Assembly: GCF_028475105.1 (NCBI RefSeq)
Contig: NZ_CP116936.1
Span: 3,285,501 to 3,349,500 of the forward strand
From: Micromonospora sp. LH3U1
Lineage (GTDB): Bacteria > Actinomycetota > Actinomycetes > Mycobacteriales > Micromonosporaceae
Direction of reading: 5' to 3'
Length of the DNA stretch: 64,000 nucleotides
This document shows positions 32,054 to 40,285 of this stretch, one piece after another (within the stretch, counting starts at the first letter, position 1; the number at the start of each line of letters is the position of its first letter). The notes under the pieces were generated by a model that was given only the letters and a program-made list of their open reading frames with translations, did no database searches and was not told the DNA's origin. The position numbers and the translations under genes are program-made.

Positions 32054-32800
32054 ATGGTCATGAACGGGCAGGCCGGGCCGGGCCGGATCGAGCTGCGCCG
32101 CCCCGACGGTGAACCCGTCCGGGTGCTGGTGGTCGACGACGAACCGACGCTCACCGACCTGCTGTCGATGGCGCTTCGCTACGAGGGCTGGCAGGTCCGC
32201 AGCGCGGGCAACGGCATGGCGGCGCTGAGCGCGGCCCGGCAGTTCCAGCCGGACGCCGTGGTGCTCGACGTGATGCTGCCCGACCTGGACGGCTTCCAGG
32301 TGCTGCGCCGCCTGCGCGAGCACGCCCCCACCGTGCCGGTGCTCTTCCTGACCGCCCGCGACGCCGTCGAGGAACGCATCGCCGGTTTGACCGTCGGTGG
32401 CGACGACTACGTCACCAAGCCGTTCAGCCTGGAGGAGGTCATCGCCCGGCTACGCGCGCTGCTGCGCCGCTCCGGCTTCGCGGTCGCCGCCCGGGAGGAC
32501 GCGGTCCTCACCGTCGGCGACCTCAGCCTCGACGAGGACAGCCACGAGGTACGCCGCGACGGTCAACTGATCACCCTCACCGCGACGGAGTTCGAGCTGC
32601 TGCGCTACCTGATGCGTAACCCGCGCCGGGTGCTCAGCAAGGCGCAGATCCTCGATCGGGTGTGGAACTACGACTTCGGCGGCCAGGCCAACGTGGTGGA
32701 GCTGTACATCTCGTACCTGCGCAAGAAGATCGACGCCGGTCGGGCGCCGATGATCCACACGCTGCGTGGCGCGGGCTATGTCCTCAAACCCGCCGAGTAA
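32054..32800 (+). CDS. OmpR/PhoB-type response regulator
   Basis: This protein has about 248 residues; ATG 32045 and 32060 are in-frame alternatives. The receiver has 'VLVVDDEPTLTDLLSMAL', phospho-acceptor Asp72 in 'VVLDVMLPDLDG', and 'DDYVTKPFSLEEVIARL'. The winged-helix output domain (about 150-248) has 'LTATEFELLRYLMRNPRRVLSKAQILDRVWNYDFGG' and 'ELYISYLRKKID..IHTLRGAGYVLK'. It overlaps its histidine kinase gene by 23 bp. The coupled glycosyltransferase genes are its most likely targets. Confidence 0.93.
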   Translation: MVMNGQAGPGRIELRRPDGEPVRVLVVDDEPTLTDLLSMALRYEGWQVRSAGNGMAALSAARQFQPDAVVLDVMLPDLDGFQVLRRLREHAPTVPVLFLTARDAVEERIAGLTVGGDDYVTKPFSLEEVIARLRALLRRSGFAVAAREDAVLTVGDLSLDEDSHEVRRDGQLITLTATEFELLRYLMRNPRRVLSKAQILDRVWNYDFGGQANVVELYISYLRKKIDAGRAPMIHTLRGAGYVLKPAE

Positions 32801-34283
32801 GCGTCGCCCGGTGCGCGCCGCCCGCCGATGGCTGGCCGGCCGCTCCCTGCGTACCCGACTGGTGTTTGCCCTGGTCGCGTTGCTGGCGTTGGTCAGTGTC
32901 GCCATCGGTGGCCTCACCACGGTGGCGCTGCGGCACTTCCTGATCGACCGGCTCGACGCCCAACTGGCGCCCGCGACGGCCATGCGGGGCGACCGTCCGG
33001 GGCGGCCGGCCTTCCCGGGCAACGGACCGGGCGTCCCGCTCGGGTTGCCGTCCGGCTCGGTGGTCGCCGAGCTCACCGACGGCCGGGTGACGAGCGCGCG
33101 GACCCTGACCAACAGCCCGTCCAGCGACGATCCGTTCCCCGACGAGCAGTCCGTCCCGGTCGGGGAGGTCGCCACACTGGCGGACCTGCCGGTCGGCGCC
33201 GAACCGCGCACCGTCGACCTCGGCGCCCGCGGTGACTACCGGGCCGTGGCCCGGCAGTTCCGCGACGGCGCGGTACGTGTCGTCGCGATCCCGCTGGCTG
33301 GCGTGCAGGAGACCGTCTGGTGGATGGTCGCCGCCCAGGTCGCGGTGGCCGCCGTCGGGCTGGTCATCGCCGGAGCCGCCGCTGCGCTGATCGTCCGGGC
33401 CACGCTGCGCCCACTCAACCGGGTGGCCGCCACCGCCACCCGGGTCACCGAGCTGCCCCTGGACCGCGGCGAGGTGGCGCTCGCCGTCCGGGTCCCAGCC
33501 GCGGACACCGATCCGCGTACCGAGGTCGGCCAGGTCGGCGCGGCCCTGAACCGGATGCTGGGCCACGTCGCCGACGCGCTGGCCGCCCGGCAGGCCAGCG
33601 AGACGCGGGTACGCCAGTTCGTCGCCGACGCCAGCCACGAGTTGCGGACACCCCTCGCGGCGATCCGTGGCTACGCCGAGGTTGCCCGGCGCGGCCGCGA
33701 CGAGGTCCCCGCCGACGTGGCGCACGCGCTACGACGGGTGGAGTCGGAGAGCACCCGGATGACCAGCCTCGTCGACGACCTGCTGCTGCTGGCCCGGCTG
33801 GACTCCGGCCGGCCGCTCGCGGCGGACCCGGTGGACCTGACCGCCCTGGTGGTGGACGCGGTCAGCGACGCGCACGTCGCCGGTCCCGAACACCGCTGGC
33901 AGCTCGATCTGCCCGAGGTGGCGATCCGGGTGCCCGGCGACGCCGCCCGGCTGCACCAGGTGGTGGCGAACCTGCTGGCCAACGCCCGGGTGCACACTTC
34001 GCCCGGCAGCACGGTCACCACCACGCTGGCCATCGACGCGGACAGCGCGGTGCTCAGCGTCGCCGACGACGGGCCGGGCGTGCCGGCGCAGCTGCAACCG
34101 GAGATGTTCGAGCGGTTCGCCCGCGGCGACGGCTCCCGGTCGAGGGCGCACGGCAGCACCGGCCTCGGCCTGGCGATCGTGGCGGCCGTGGTGGAGGCCC
34201 ACCACGGCACGGTCGGGGTGGACAGCCGTCCGGGTCGGACCGTGTTCACCGTCCGGTTGCCGAATCCCACAGCTGACGCATAG
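32778..34283 (+). CDS. Membrane sensor histidine kinase
   Basis: ATG 32778 gives 501 residues. TM1 (about 26-48), an extracellular sensor of about 130 residues, TM2 (about 183-207), HAMP (about 208-265), HisKA with 'ADASHELRTPLAAIRGYAEVARRG' (His287), and a HATPase domain with 'VVANLLANARVHT', 'VADDGPGVP', 'FERFARGD' and 'STGLGLAIVAAVVEAHHG'. It is a canonical class-I kinase pairing with the regulator encoded just upstream. The external sensor has no recognised ligand domain. The GT39 gene follows after 44 bp. Confidence 0.93.
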   Translation: MSSNPPSKRRPVRAARRWLAGRSLRTRLVFALVALLALVSVAIGGLTTVALRHFLIDRLDAQLAPATAMRGDRPGRPAFPGNGPGVPLGLPSGSVVAELTDGRVTSARTLTNSPSSDDPFPDEQSVPVGEVATLADLPVGAEPRTVDLGARGDYRAVARQFRDGAVRVVAIPLAGVQETVWWMVAAQVAVAAVGLVIAGAAAALIVRATLRPLNRVAATATRVTELPLDRGEVALAVRVPAADTDPRTEVGQVGAALNRMLGHVADALAARQASETRVRQFVADASHELRTPLAAIRGYAEVARRGRDEVPADVAHALRRVESESTRMTSLVDDLLLLARLDSGRPLAADPVDLTALVVDAVSDAHVAGPEHRWQLDLPEVAIRVPGDAARLHQVVANLLANARVHTSPGSTVTTTLAIDADSAVLSVADDGPGVPAQLQPEMFERFARGDGSRSRAHGSTGLGLAIVAAVVEAHHGTVGVDSRPGRTVFTVRLPNPTADA

Positions 34284-34327
34284 TTCGCGCACGGCGTCGC
34301 GCCAGCCCCGCCGTCGAGGCTGGCCCC

Positions 34328-36382
34328 ATGGACAGAACAGAGACCCTGCCGCCGACGCACCGCTCGCCGGCCTGGACCAGGCCCGCGCTGGTGGTCCTGC
34401 TGCTCGCCACCGGCCTGCTCTACCTCTGGGGCCTGGGCGCCTCCGGCTGGGCGAACTCGTTCTACGCGGCGGCCGCGCAGGCCGGCTCGGTCAGCTGGAA
34501 GGCGTTCCTCTACGGCTCGTCGGACGCCGCCAACTCCATCACCGTCGACAAGACACCCGCGTCGCTGTGGCTGATGGCCCTGTCCGTACGCGTATTCGGT
34601 CTGAACAGCTGGGCGATGCTCGTCCCGCAGGCGCTCTGCGGGGTCGCCTCGGTCGGCGTGCTCTACGCGACCGTGAAGCGCTGGTACGGGCCGGTGGCTG
34701 GCCTGATCGCCGGCGCGGTCCTCGCGGTCACCCCGGTGGCGACGCTGATGTTCCGGTTCAACAACCCCGACGCGCTGCTCGTCCTGCTGCTCGTCGCCGG
34801 GGCGTACGCCACCGTCCGGGCCCTGGAGGTGGCCAGTACCCGGTGGATCGTGCTGGTCGGTGTGCTGGTCGGTTTCGGCTTCCTCACCAAGATGTTGCAG
34901 GCGTTCCTGGTGGTGCCGGTCTTCGCCGGCGTCTACCTGCTGGCCGCGCCGACCGGGCTGTGGCGGCGGGTCCGGCAACTGCTGCTGGCCGGCCTGGCGG
35001 TGGTGGTCTCCGCCGGCTGGTGGGTGGCGATCGTCGAGCTGGTCCCGGCCAGCGCCCGCCCGTACATCGGCGGGTCGCAGGGGAACAGCATCCTGGAGCT
35101 GACCCTCGGCTACAACGGCCTCGGCCGGATCACCGGCGAGGAGGTGGGCAGCGTCGGCGGTGGTGGCGGCCCGCGGGGCGGTGGCGGCGGCCCGTTCTCG
35201 GGGCAGACCGGCGTGCTGCGGATGTTCGGCGGCGAGATCGGCGGTCAGATCTCCTGGCTGCTGCCGGCCGCGCTGATCCTGCTGGTCGCCGGCCTGCTGC
35301 TGGCCGGTCGCGCGGCCCGTACCGACCGCACCCGGGCCGGGCTGCTGCTCTGGGGCGGCTGGCTGCTGGTCACCGGCCTGATCTTCAGCTTCATGTCCGG
35401 CATCTTCCACGCCTACTACACGGTGGCGCTCGCCCCGGCGATCGGCGCACTTGTCGGCATCGGTGTGACGCTGCTCTGGCGGCAGCGCCACGCGCTGCCC
35501 GGTTCGGGCACCGACGCGACCGCTGGCACGCGCTGGCAGCGGTGGCGTCCCCTGGCCGCCACGGTGACGCTCGCCGGCACGCTCGCGGTCACCGTCTGGT
35601 GGGCGTGGGTGCTGCTCGGGCGCAGCCCCGACTGGTACCCGTGGCTGCGGACCGCCGTGCTGGTCGCCGGCCTGGTCGGCGCGGCCCTGATCCTGCTGGC
35701 CGGTCGGCTGCCCCGCCGGTTGATGCCGGTGGTGCTGGGTCTGGGCGCGGCAGCGGCGTTGGCCGGCCCGGTCGCGTACGCGGTGCAGACCGCCGCGACC
35801 CCACACACCGGCTCGATCCCGAGCGCCGGCCCGTCCGTCGCGGGCGGCTTCGGTCGGGGCGGCTTCCCCGGTGGGCAACCGCCGGGCGGCATGCAGCTCC
35901 CGGGTGGCGGACAGCGTCCCGGCGACGGCCGCGACGGCGGTCAGGCTCCCGGCGGTCAGGCTCCCGGCCTCCCCGGGGGTGGGCAGGGCCGTGACGCCGG
36001 CGGGGGAATGGGCGGGCTGCTCGACGCCCGTGAGCCCAGCGCCGCGTTGCGCGCACTGCTGGAGCGTGACAGCGGCGACTACACGTGGGTGGCTGCCACC
36101 GTCGGCTCCAACAACGCCTCCGGCTATCAGCTCGCCACCGGCGACCCGGTGATGCCGATCGGCGGGTTCAACGGCAGTGACCCGTCACCGACCCTCGCGC
36201 AGTTCCAGGGCTACGTCGCCGACGGAAAGATCCACTACTTCGTGGGTGGCGGTGGCTTCCGGGCCAACGGCGGCAGCTCCGCCTCCCAGGAGATCGCCGC
36301 CTGGGTCGAGGAGACGTTCACGGCGCAGACCGTCGACGGTGTCACCGTCTACGACCTGAGCACCGGTACGGAGGCGTCGTGA
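34328..36382 (+). CDS. GT39/PMT-like membrane glycosyltransferase
   Basis: This 684-residue protein has about 11-12 membrane helices. The first luminal loop has 'WANSFYAAAAQAGSVSWKAFLYGSSDAANSITVDKTPASLW', typical of ArnT/PMT-type enzymes, which transfer a sugar from a polyprenyl-phosphate donor outside the membrane. 'MFRFNNPDALL' and 'GYNGLGRITG' are further family marks. Gly-rich loops (about 276-300, 510-560) precede an external C-terminal domain ('DYTWVAATVGSNNASGYQLATGDPVMPIGGFNGSDP') that may bind substrate. It is coupled to the GT2-GtrA gene by a GTGA overlap, so donor synthesis and transfer are encoded together. Confidence 0.9.
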   Translation: MDRTETLPPTHRSPAWTRPALVVLLLATGLLYLWGLGASGWANSFYAAAAQAGSVSWKAFLYGSSDAANSITVDKTPASLWLMALSVRVFGLNSWAMLVPQALCGVASVGVLYATVKRWYGPVAGLIAGAVLAVTPVATLMFRFNNPDALLVLLLVAGAYATVRALEVASTRWIVLVGVLVGFGFLTKMLQAFLVVPVFAGVYLLAAPTGLWRRVRQLLLAGLAVVVSAGWWVAIVELVPASARPYIGGSQGNSILELTLGYNGLGRITGEEVGSVGGGGGPRGGGGGPFSGQTGVLRMFGGEIGGQISWLLPAALILLVAGLLLAGRAARTDRTRAGLLLWGGWLLVTGLIFSFMSGIFHAYYTVALAPAIGALVGIGVTLLWRQRHALPGSGTDATAGTRWQRWRPLAATVTLAGTLAVTVWWAWVLLGRSPDWYPWLRTAVLVAGLVGAALILLAGRLPRRLMPVVLGLGAAAALAGPVAYAVQTAATPHTGSIPSAGPSVAGGFGRGGFPGGQPPGGMQLPGGGQRPGDGRDGGQAPGGQAPGLPGGGQGRDAGGGMGGLLDAREPSAALRALLERDSGDYTWVAATVGSNNASGYQLATGDPVMPIGGFNGSDPSPTLAQFQGYVADGKIHYFVGGGGFRANGGSSASQEIAAWVEETFTAQTVDGVTVYDLSTGTEAS

Positions 36383-37632
36383 CCGCGCTCAGCGGCCCCC
36401 GGGTCGCCGTCCAGGCCCGACCCGCCACCACCGGTGCGGTGCTGGATGTGGTGATCCCGGTCTACAACGAGGAGACCGACCTGGGGCCGTGCGTACGGCG
36501 GCTGCACGCTCATCTGAGCGAGCACTTCCCGTACCCGTTCCAGATCACCATTGCCGACAACGCCAGCGTCGACGACACCCTCACGGTGGCCGACGGCCTC
36601 GCCGGTGAGCTGCCCGGCGTCGAGGTGCTGCACCTCGACGCCAAGGGGCGGGGGAGGGCGCTGTCCGCTGCGTGGTCCGCGTCGTCCGCGCCGGTGCTGG
36701 CGTACATGGACGTGGACCTCTCCACCGACCTGGCGGCGCTGCTGCCGCTGGTCGCACCGCTCATCTCCGGTCACTCCGACCTGGCGATCGGCACGCGGCT
36801 GGCGCGTACCTCCCGGGTGGTGCGCGGTGCCAAGCGGGAGGTCATCTCGCGGGCCTACAACCTGCTGCTGCGCGGTGCGCTGGCCGCGCGGTTCTCCGAC
36901 GCGCAGTGTGGGTTCAAGGCGATCCGCGCGGACGTGGCCGGTGAGCTGCTCCCGTTGGTGCGGGACACCGGCTGGTTCTTCGACACCGAGCTGCTGGTGC
37001 TCGCCCAGCGGGCCGGGCTGCGCATCCACGAGGTGCCGGTGGACTGGGTCGACGACCCGGACAGCCGCGTCGACGTCGTCGCCACCGCTCTGGCCGACCT
37101 GCGCGGGGTGGGCCGGCTGGGCCGGGCACTGCTGACCGGCGCGCTGCCCCTGACCGAGCTGCGGGCGCAGATGGGCCGGGCGCCGCTGACCGCGCCGTCC
37201 GGGCAGCCCGGCCACACGCCGCCGGGGCAGGTGCCGGTCGGGTTGCCCCGGCAGCTGATCCGGTTCGCGGCGGTCGGGGTGGCCAGCACGCTGGCGTACC
37301 TGCTGCTGTTCGTGGCCACCCGGGGCGCGCTCGGCGCGCAACCGGCGAACCTGCTGGCGCTGCTGGTGACCGCGGTGGCGAACACGGCCGCGAACCGGCG
37401 GCTGACGTTCGGCATCAGCGGACGTCGGCACGCCGGTCGGCATCACCTGCAGGGTTTGCTGGCCTTCGCGCTCGGCCTGGCGCTGACCAGTGGCTCGTTG
37501 GCCGTGCTGCACGTCGTCGACGCCGTACCGGCCCGGCCGGTGGAGCTGACCGTGCTGGTGGCCGCGAACCTGGCCGCCACCGCACTGCGCTTCGTGCTGC
37601 TGCGCCTCGGCATGCACCACCGGCGCACCTGA
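36379..37632 (+). CDS. GT2 polyprenyl-phosphate sugar synthase fused to GtrA flippase-like domain
   Basis: GTG 36379 gives 417 residues. The N-terminal GT2 domain (about 20-250) has 'LDVVIPVYNEETDLGPCV', 'IADNASVDDT', 'AKGRGRALSAAW', 'AYMDVDLSTDL' (DxD) and 'FSDAQCGFKAIRADV'. The C-terminal GtrA domain (about 290-410) has four helices ('QLIRFAAVGVASTLAYLLLFVATR', 'NTAANRRLTFG'). Such fusions make and probably flip lipid-linked sugars. With GT39 they would form a three-step envelope glycosylation path under the adjacent two-component system. Target glycan unknown. Confidence 0.92.
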   Translation: MTALSGPRVAVQARPATTGAVLDVVIPVYNEETDLGPCVRRLHAHLSEHFPYPFQITIADNASVDDTLTVADGLAGELPGVEVLHLDAKGRGRALSAAWSASSAPVLAYMDVDLSTDLAALLPLVAPLISGHSDLAIGTRLARTSRVVRGAKREVISRAYNLLLRGALAARFSDAQCGFKAIRADVAGELLPLVRDTGWFFDTELLVLAQRAGLRIHEVPVDWVDDPDSRVDVVATALADLRGVGRLGRALLTGALPLTELRAQMGRAPLTAPSGQPGHTPPGQVPVGLPRQLIRFAAVGVASTLAYLLLFVATRGALGAQPANLLALLVTAVANTAANRRLTFGISGRRHAGRHHLQGLLAFALGLALTSGSLAVLHVVDAVPARPVELTVLVAANLAATALRFVLLRLGMHHRRT

Positions 37633-37644
37633 TACACCGGCTGG

Positions 37645-38499
37645 TCAGCCGGCCAGCACCTCCGCGAGGACCTCGACGACGCGTCGTGTGTGGCGCCCGT
37701 CGGGGTCCTCGTCGGCGTTCAGGTCGGCCACGCTCATGCCGAGCAGCCGGTCGGCGCGGGCCAGCGGGGTGACCAGCGCGATGAGGTCCGGCCAGCGCAG
37801 CCCGTCCGGCTCGGGGTAGGTCACCGCCGGCAGGTCGCGGGGGTCCACCGCGTCCAGGTCGAGGTGCAGCCAGGCCGGCCCGTCCCCGCCGGCGGCCAGG
37901 GTGACCCCGACGGTGCCGGCGCCCCGGCGCAGCAGCTCCGCGGCGGGCACCTGGTGGATCGCCGGGTCGATCCGGGCCGCCTCGACCCGGCTGCTCTCGT
38001 CGGTGGCCGGGCGGTGCCCGAGCAGGTGTACGCGGCTCGGATCGAGCAGCGCGCCGTCCGGCCCGATGGCGACGGGGCCGTGCCCGGTGACCACCGACAG
38101 GTCCATGTCGGCGGCCTCACCGGTCGGCGAGGTCACGCCGTCGAGGAAATCCGGGTGGGCGTCGACGAACCACAGCTCCGTCGCCGGGGGCAGGGCCCGG
38201 CAGATGCCGGGCAGGATGGCGCAGTCCCCGCCGAGCACCAGCGGTCGGCGGCCGTCCGCGATCAGTGCGGCGACCCGTGCGGTGATGGCCTCGCCTGCGC
38301 GGCGAAGGCCGTCGGCGCCGATCACCCCGCTCGCCGGGTCCCGGATCGGGTCGCGCAACCGTGCTTCGTCCACCCGCCCGCCGTCGTCGGTGGCCACGGC
38401 GTCCAGCAGCCCGGCCCGGCGCAGCGCGGCCGGCGCCCGCTCCTCACCGCGTCCGGCTCCGGAGGAGTCCAACGGCGCGTCCAGCACGACCCAGCGCAC
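37645..38499 (-). CDS. Arginase/agmatinase-family protein with altered metal motif
   Basis: GTG 38499 (MRWVVLDAPLDSSGAGRG) gives 284 residues. The ureohydrolase fold shows 'PLVLGGDCAIL', 'WFVDAHPDFLDG' (Asp113, His115, Asp117) and 'LHLDLDAVDPRDLPAV' (Asp214, Asp216). In arginase and agmatinase the first motif is GGDH; here the His is Cys93, removing one Mn ligand. Many actinobacterial homologues show such substitutions, and their activity is uncertain. The substrate may be arginine, agmatine, formiminoglutamate or none. It stands alone on the minus strand between two rightward operons. Confidence 0.85.
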   Translation of the reverse strand: MRWVVLDAPLDSSGAGRGEERAPAALRRAGLLDAVATDDGGRVDEARLRDPIRDPASGVIGADGLRRAGEAITARVAALIADGRRPLVLGGDCAILPGICRALPPATELWFVDAHPDFLDGVTSPTGEAADMDLSVVTGHGPVAIGPDGALLDPSRVHLLGHRPATDESSRVEAARIDPAIHQVPAAELLRRGAGTVGVTLAAGGDGPAWLHLDLDAVDPRDLPAVTYPEPDGLRWPDLIALVTPLARADRLLGMSVADLNADEDPDGRHTRRVVEVLAEVLAG

Positions 38500-38687
38500 G
38501 TCCGCAGCGTACCGGCGGGGGCGGTGCCTCGGCCGCATTCTGTGACGAGGCTGGGAGTCCGCCGATGTGCCCGCGGTGGCGATGACGAGCGGCGTACGGT
38601 GGGACAAGTCCGGCCTTCTGGGTCAAAAGCCTCATCGCTGTGTACCCGGGACGCCGGTGTGGAGACCGGCGAGGGAAGGAGCGATCG

Positions 38688-38837
38688 GTGATCCATCTGG
38701 CCTATCTGGACGCGGGGTCCGGCAGCCTGATCGTGCAGGCGGTCGTCGGCGGGGTGGCCGGTGCCGCGGTCGCCGCCAAGCTCTACTGGCGACGCCTGGT
38801 CGACCGATTCCGCCGCCAACCGACCGACCAGCGGTGA
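38688..38837 (+). CDS. Small single-pass membrane protein
   Basis: This 49-residue protein starts at GTG 38688 after GGGAAGGA. 'MIHLAYLDAGSGSLIVQAVVGGVAGAAVAAKLYWRRLVDRF': one membrane helix (about 14-32) with a basic C-terminal tail inside. The 'LDPGSGSLI.Q...G' motif marks a family of tiny actinobacterial membrane proteins found next to methyltransferase and sulfatase-like genes. It is translationally coupled to the methyltransferase by a GTGA overlap, implying joint function, perhaps membrane tethering. Confidence 0.85.
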   Translation: MIHLAYLDAGSGSLIVQAVVGGVAGAAVAAKLYWRRLVDRFRRQPTDQR

Positions 38838-40285
38838 GCGGGCCAGTCCCGGCGATGGCGATCTCACCCACGGAGGTACGGCCCGAGCCGGCCTCCTTCC
38901 GCGACCCGGCCAACCGGGTCTTCCACGTCGGCGACGAGGTGCTGCGCGGGCTGGACACGCAGGCCGCCGAGCACTGGCGGGCACTCACCGGCAGCACGTT
39001 CTTCCCGGCGCTCGTCACCGCGCGCAAGGTCTGCGCCACCGAGGACGCCCCACCGACACTGGTGCCCGCCGCGACCGGGGCGCCGTGGGCCGCCGTGCTG
39101 CGCCACGAGCGCATCCCGTTCGTCTCCCACCCGTACGAGTGGTCGTTCAGCATGCTGCGCGACGCCGCGCTGCTGCACCTGGAGATCCTGCGCGCCGCGC
39201 TCACCGACGGCTTCACCATCAAGGACGGCTCGGCGTACAACCTGCAGTGGCGCGGCGCCGAGCCGGTCTTCATCGACATCGGCTCGTTCGAGCCGGTACG
39301 CGACGGCGAACCGTGGGCCGGCTACCGGCAGTTCTGCCAGACCGTGCTCTACCCGCTGATGCTCACCGCCCACCTGGGCGTCGACTTCCAGCCCTGGCTA
39401 CGCGCCCGCGTCGACGGCATCGAGGCCGACGAACTGCGGCCGCTCTTCGGCGGGGCCCGCCGGCTGCGCCCCGGGGTGCTGACCCACCTGCACCTGCACG
39501 TTGCCATGCAGCAACGCAACGCCGCCACCAGCACCAGCGACGTCCGCGACCAACTGCGGGCCGCCGGCTTCTCCCGGGAGCTGCTGCTGGCGACCGTACG
39601 CGGCATCGAGAAGTTGGTCCGCCGGCTGGACCGTCGTCCGGCCGAGAGTCACTGGTCGGACTACCAGCGCACCTGCGGATACTCCGCACGGGACCGGGTG
39701 GCCAAGGAGCAGTTCGTGGCCGCCGCCGTAGCGGCTGGCGCCCGCCCCCGCCTGGTGCTCGACCTCGGTGCCAACGACGGCCGGTACTCCCGGTTGGCGG
39801 CCGGGCACGCCGACTACGTGGTCGCCGTCGAGCAGGACCCGGCCGTGGTCGACGAGCTGTACCGACAGCTGCGGTCCGAGGGGCAGCGGCGCATCCTGCC
39901 GCTGGTGCTGGACCTGGCCGACCCGTCACCGGGTGGCGGCTGGCGGGGCGTCGAGCGGGCCGGCTTCGCCGAGCGGGCGTCCGCCGACGTGGTACTCGCC
40001 CTGGCAGTGGTGCACCACCTGGCGATCGGGCGCAACGTGCCGCTGCCGGAGGTCATCGACTGGTTGGCCGGGCTGATGGTGCCGGGCGGCGCGCTGGTGG
40101 TGGAGTTCGTCCACCCGGAAGATCCGATGGCGACCCGGCTGCTCGCCAACAAGCCCGCCAACCTCTTCCCGGACTATCGGCGCGACACCTTCGAGGCGCT
40201 GCTCGCCGCCCGGGGTCGGGTCACCGACCGGCTGGAACTGCCCTCGGGCACCCGCACGCTCTACCGGACGGTGATGGGTGGCTGA
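38834..40285 (+). CDS. Class I SAM-dependent methyltransferase with N-terminal domain
   Basis: GTG 38834 (overlap with the small membrane gene) gives 483 residues; ATG 38855 is possible. The N-terminal 260 residues form a separate domain ('FRDPANRVFHVGDEVLRGL', 'IPFVSHPYEWSFSMLRDAALLHLEIL', 'DGSAYNLQWRGAEPVFIDIGSFEPV') that is vaguely kinase-like in its 'DGSAYNLQ..FIDIGS'. The C-terminal methyltransferase has SAM motif 'RLVLDLGANDGRYSRLAAG' and 'SADVVLALAVVHHLAIG'. This two-part layout recurs with sulfatase-like partners. The product may be a modified envelope lipid or glycan. It overlaps the next gene by 8 bp. Confidence 0.85.
   Translation: MSGPVPAMAISPTEVRPEPASFRDPANRVFHVGDEVLRGLDTQAAEHWRALTGSTFFPALVTARKVCATEDAPPTLVPAATGAPWAAVLRHERIPFVSHPYEWSFSMLRDAALLHLEILRAALTDGFTIKDGSAYNLQWRGAEPVFIDIGSFEPVRDGEPWAGYRQFCQTVLYPLMLTAHLGVDFQPWLRARVDGIEADELRPLFGGARRLRPGVLTHLHLHVAMQQRNAATSTSDVRDQLRAAGFSRELLLATVRGIEKLVRRLDRRPAESHWSDYQRTCGYSARDRVAKEQFVAAAVAAGARPRLVLDLGANDGRYSRLAAGHADYVVAVEQDPAVVDELYRQLRSEGQRRILPLVLDLADPSPGGGWRGVERAGFAERASADVVLALAVVHHLAIGRNVPLPEVIDWLAGLMVPGGALVVEFVHPEDPMATRLLANKPANLFPDYRRDTFEALLAARGRVTDRLELPSGTRTLYRTVMGG

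Noticed and set aside
33671..35878. 735-codon minus-strand open frame
   Set aside because: It spans the antisense of two clear genes (kinase and GT39) and has repetitive, low-complexity composition.
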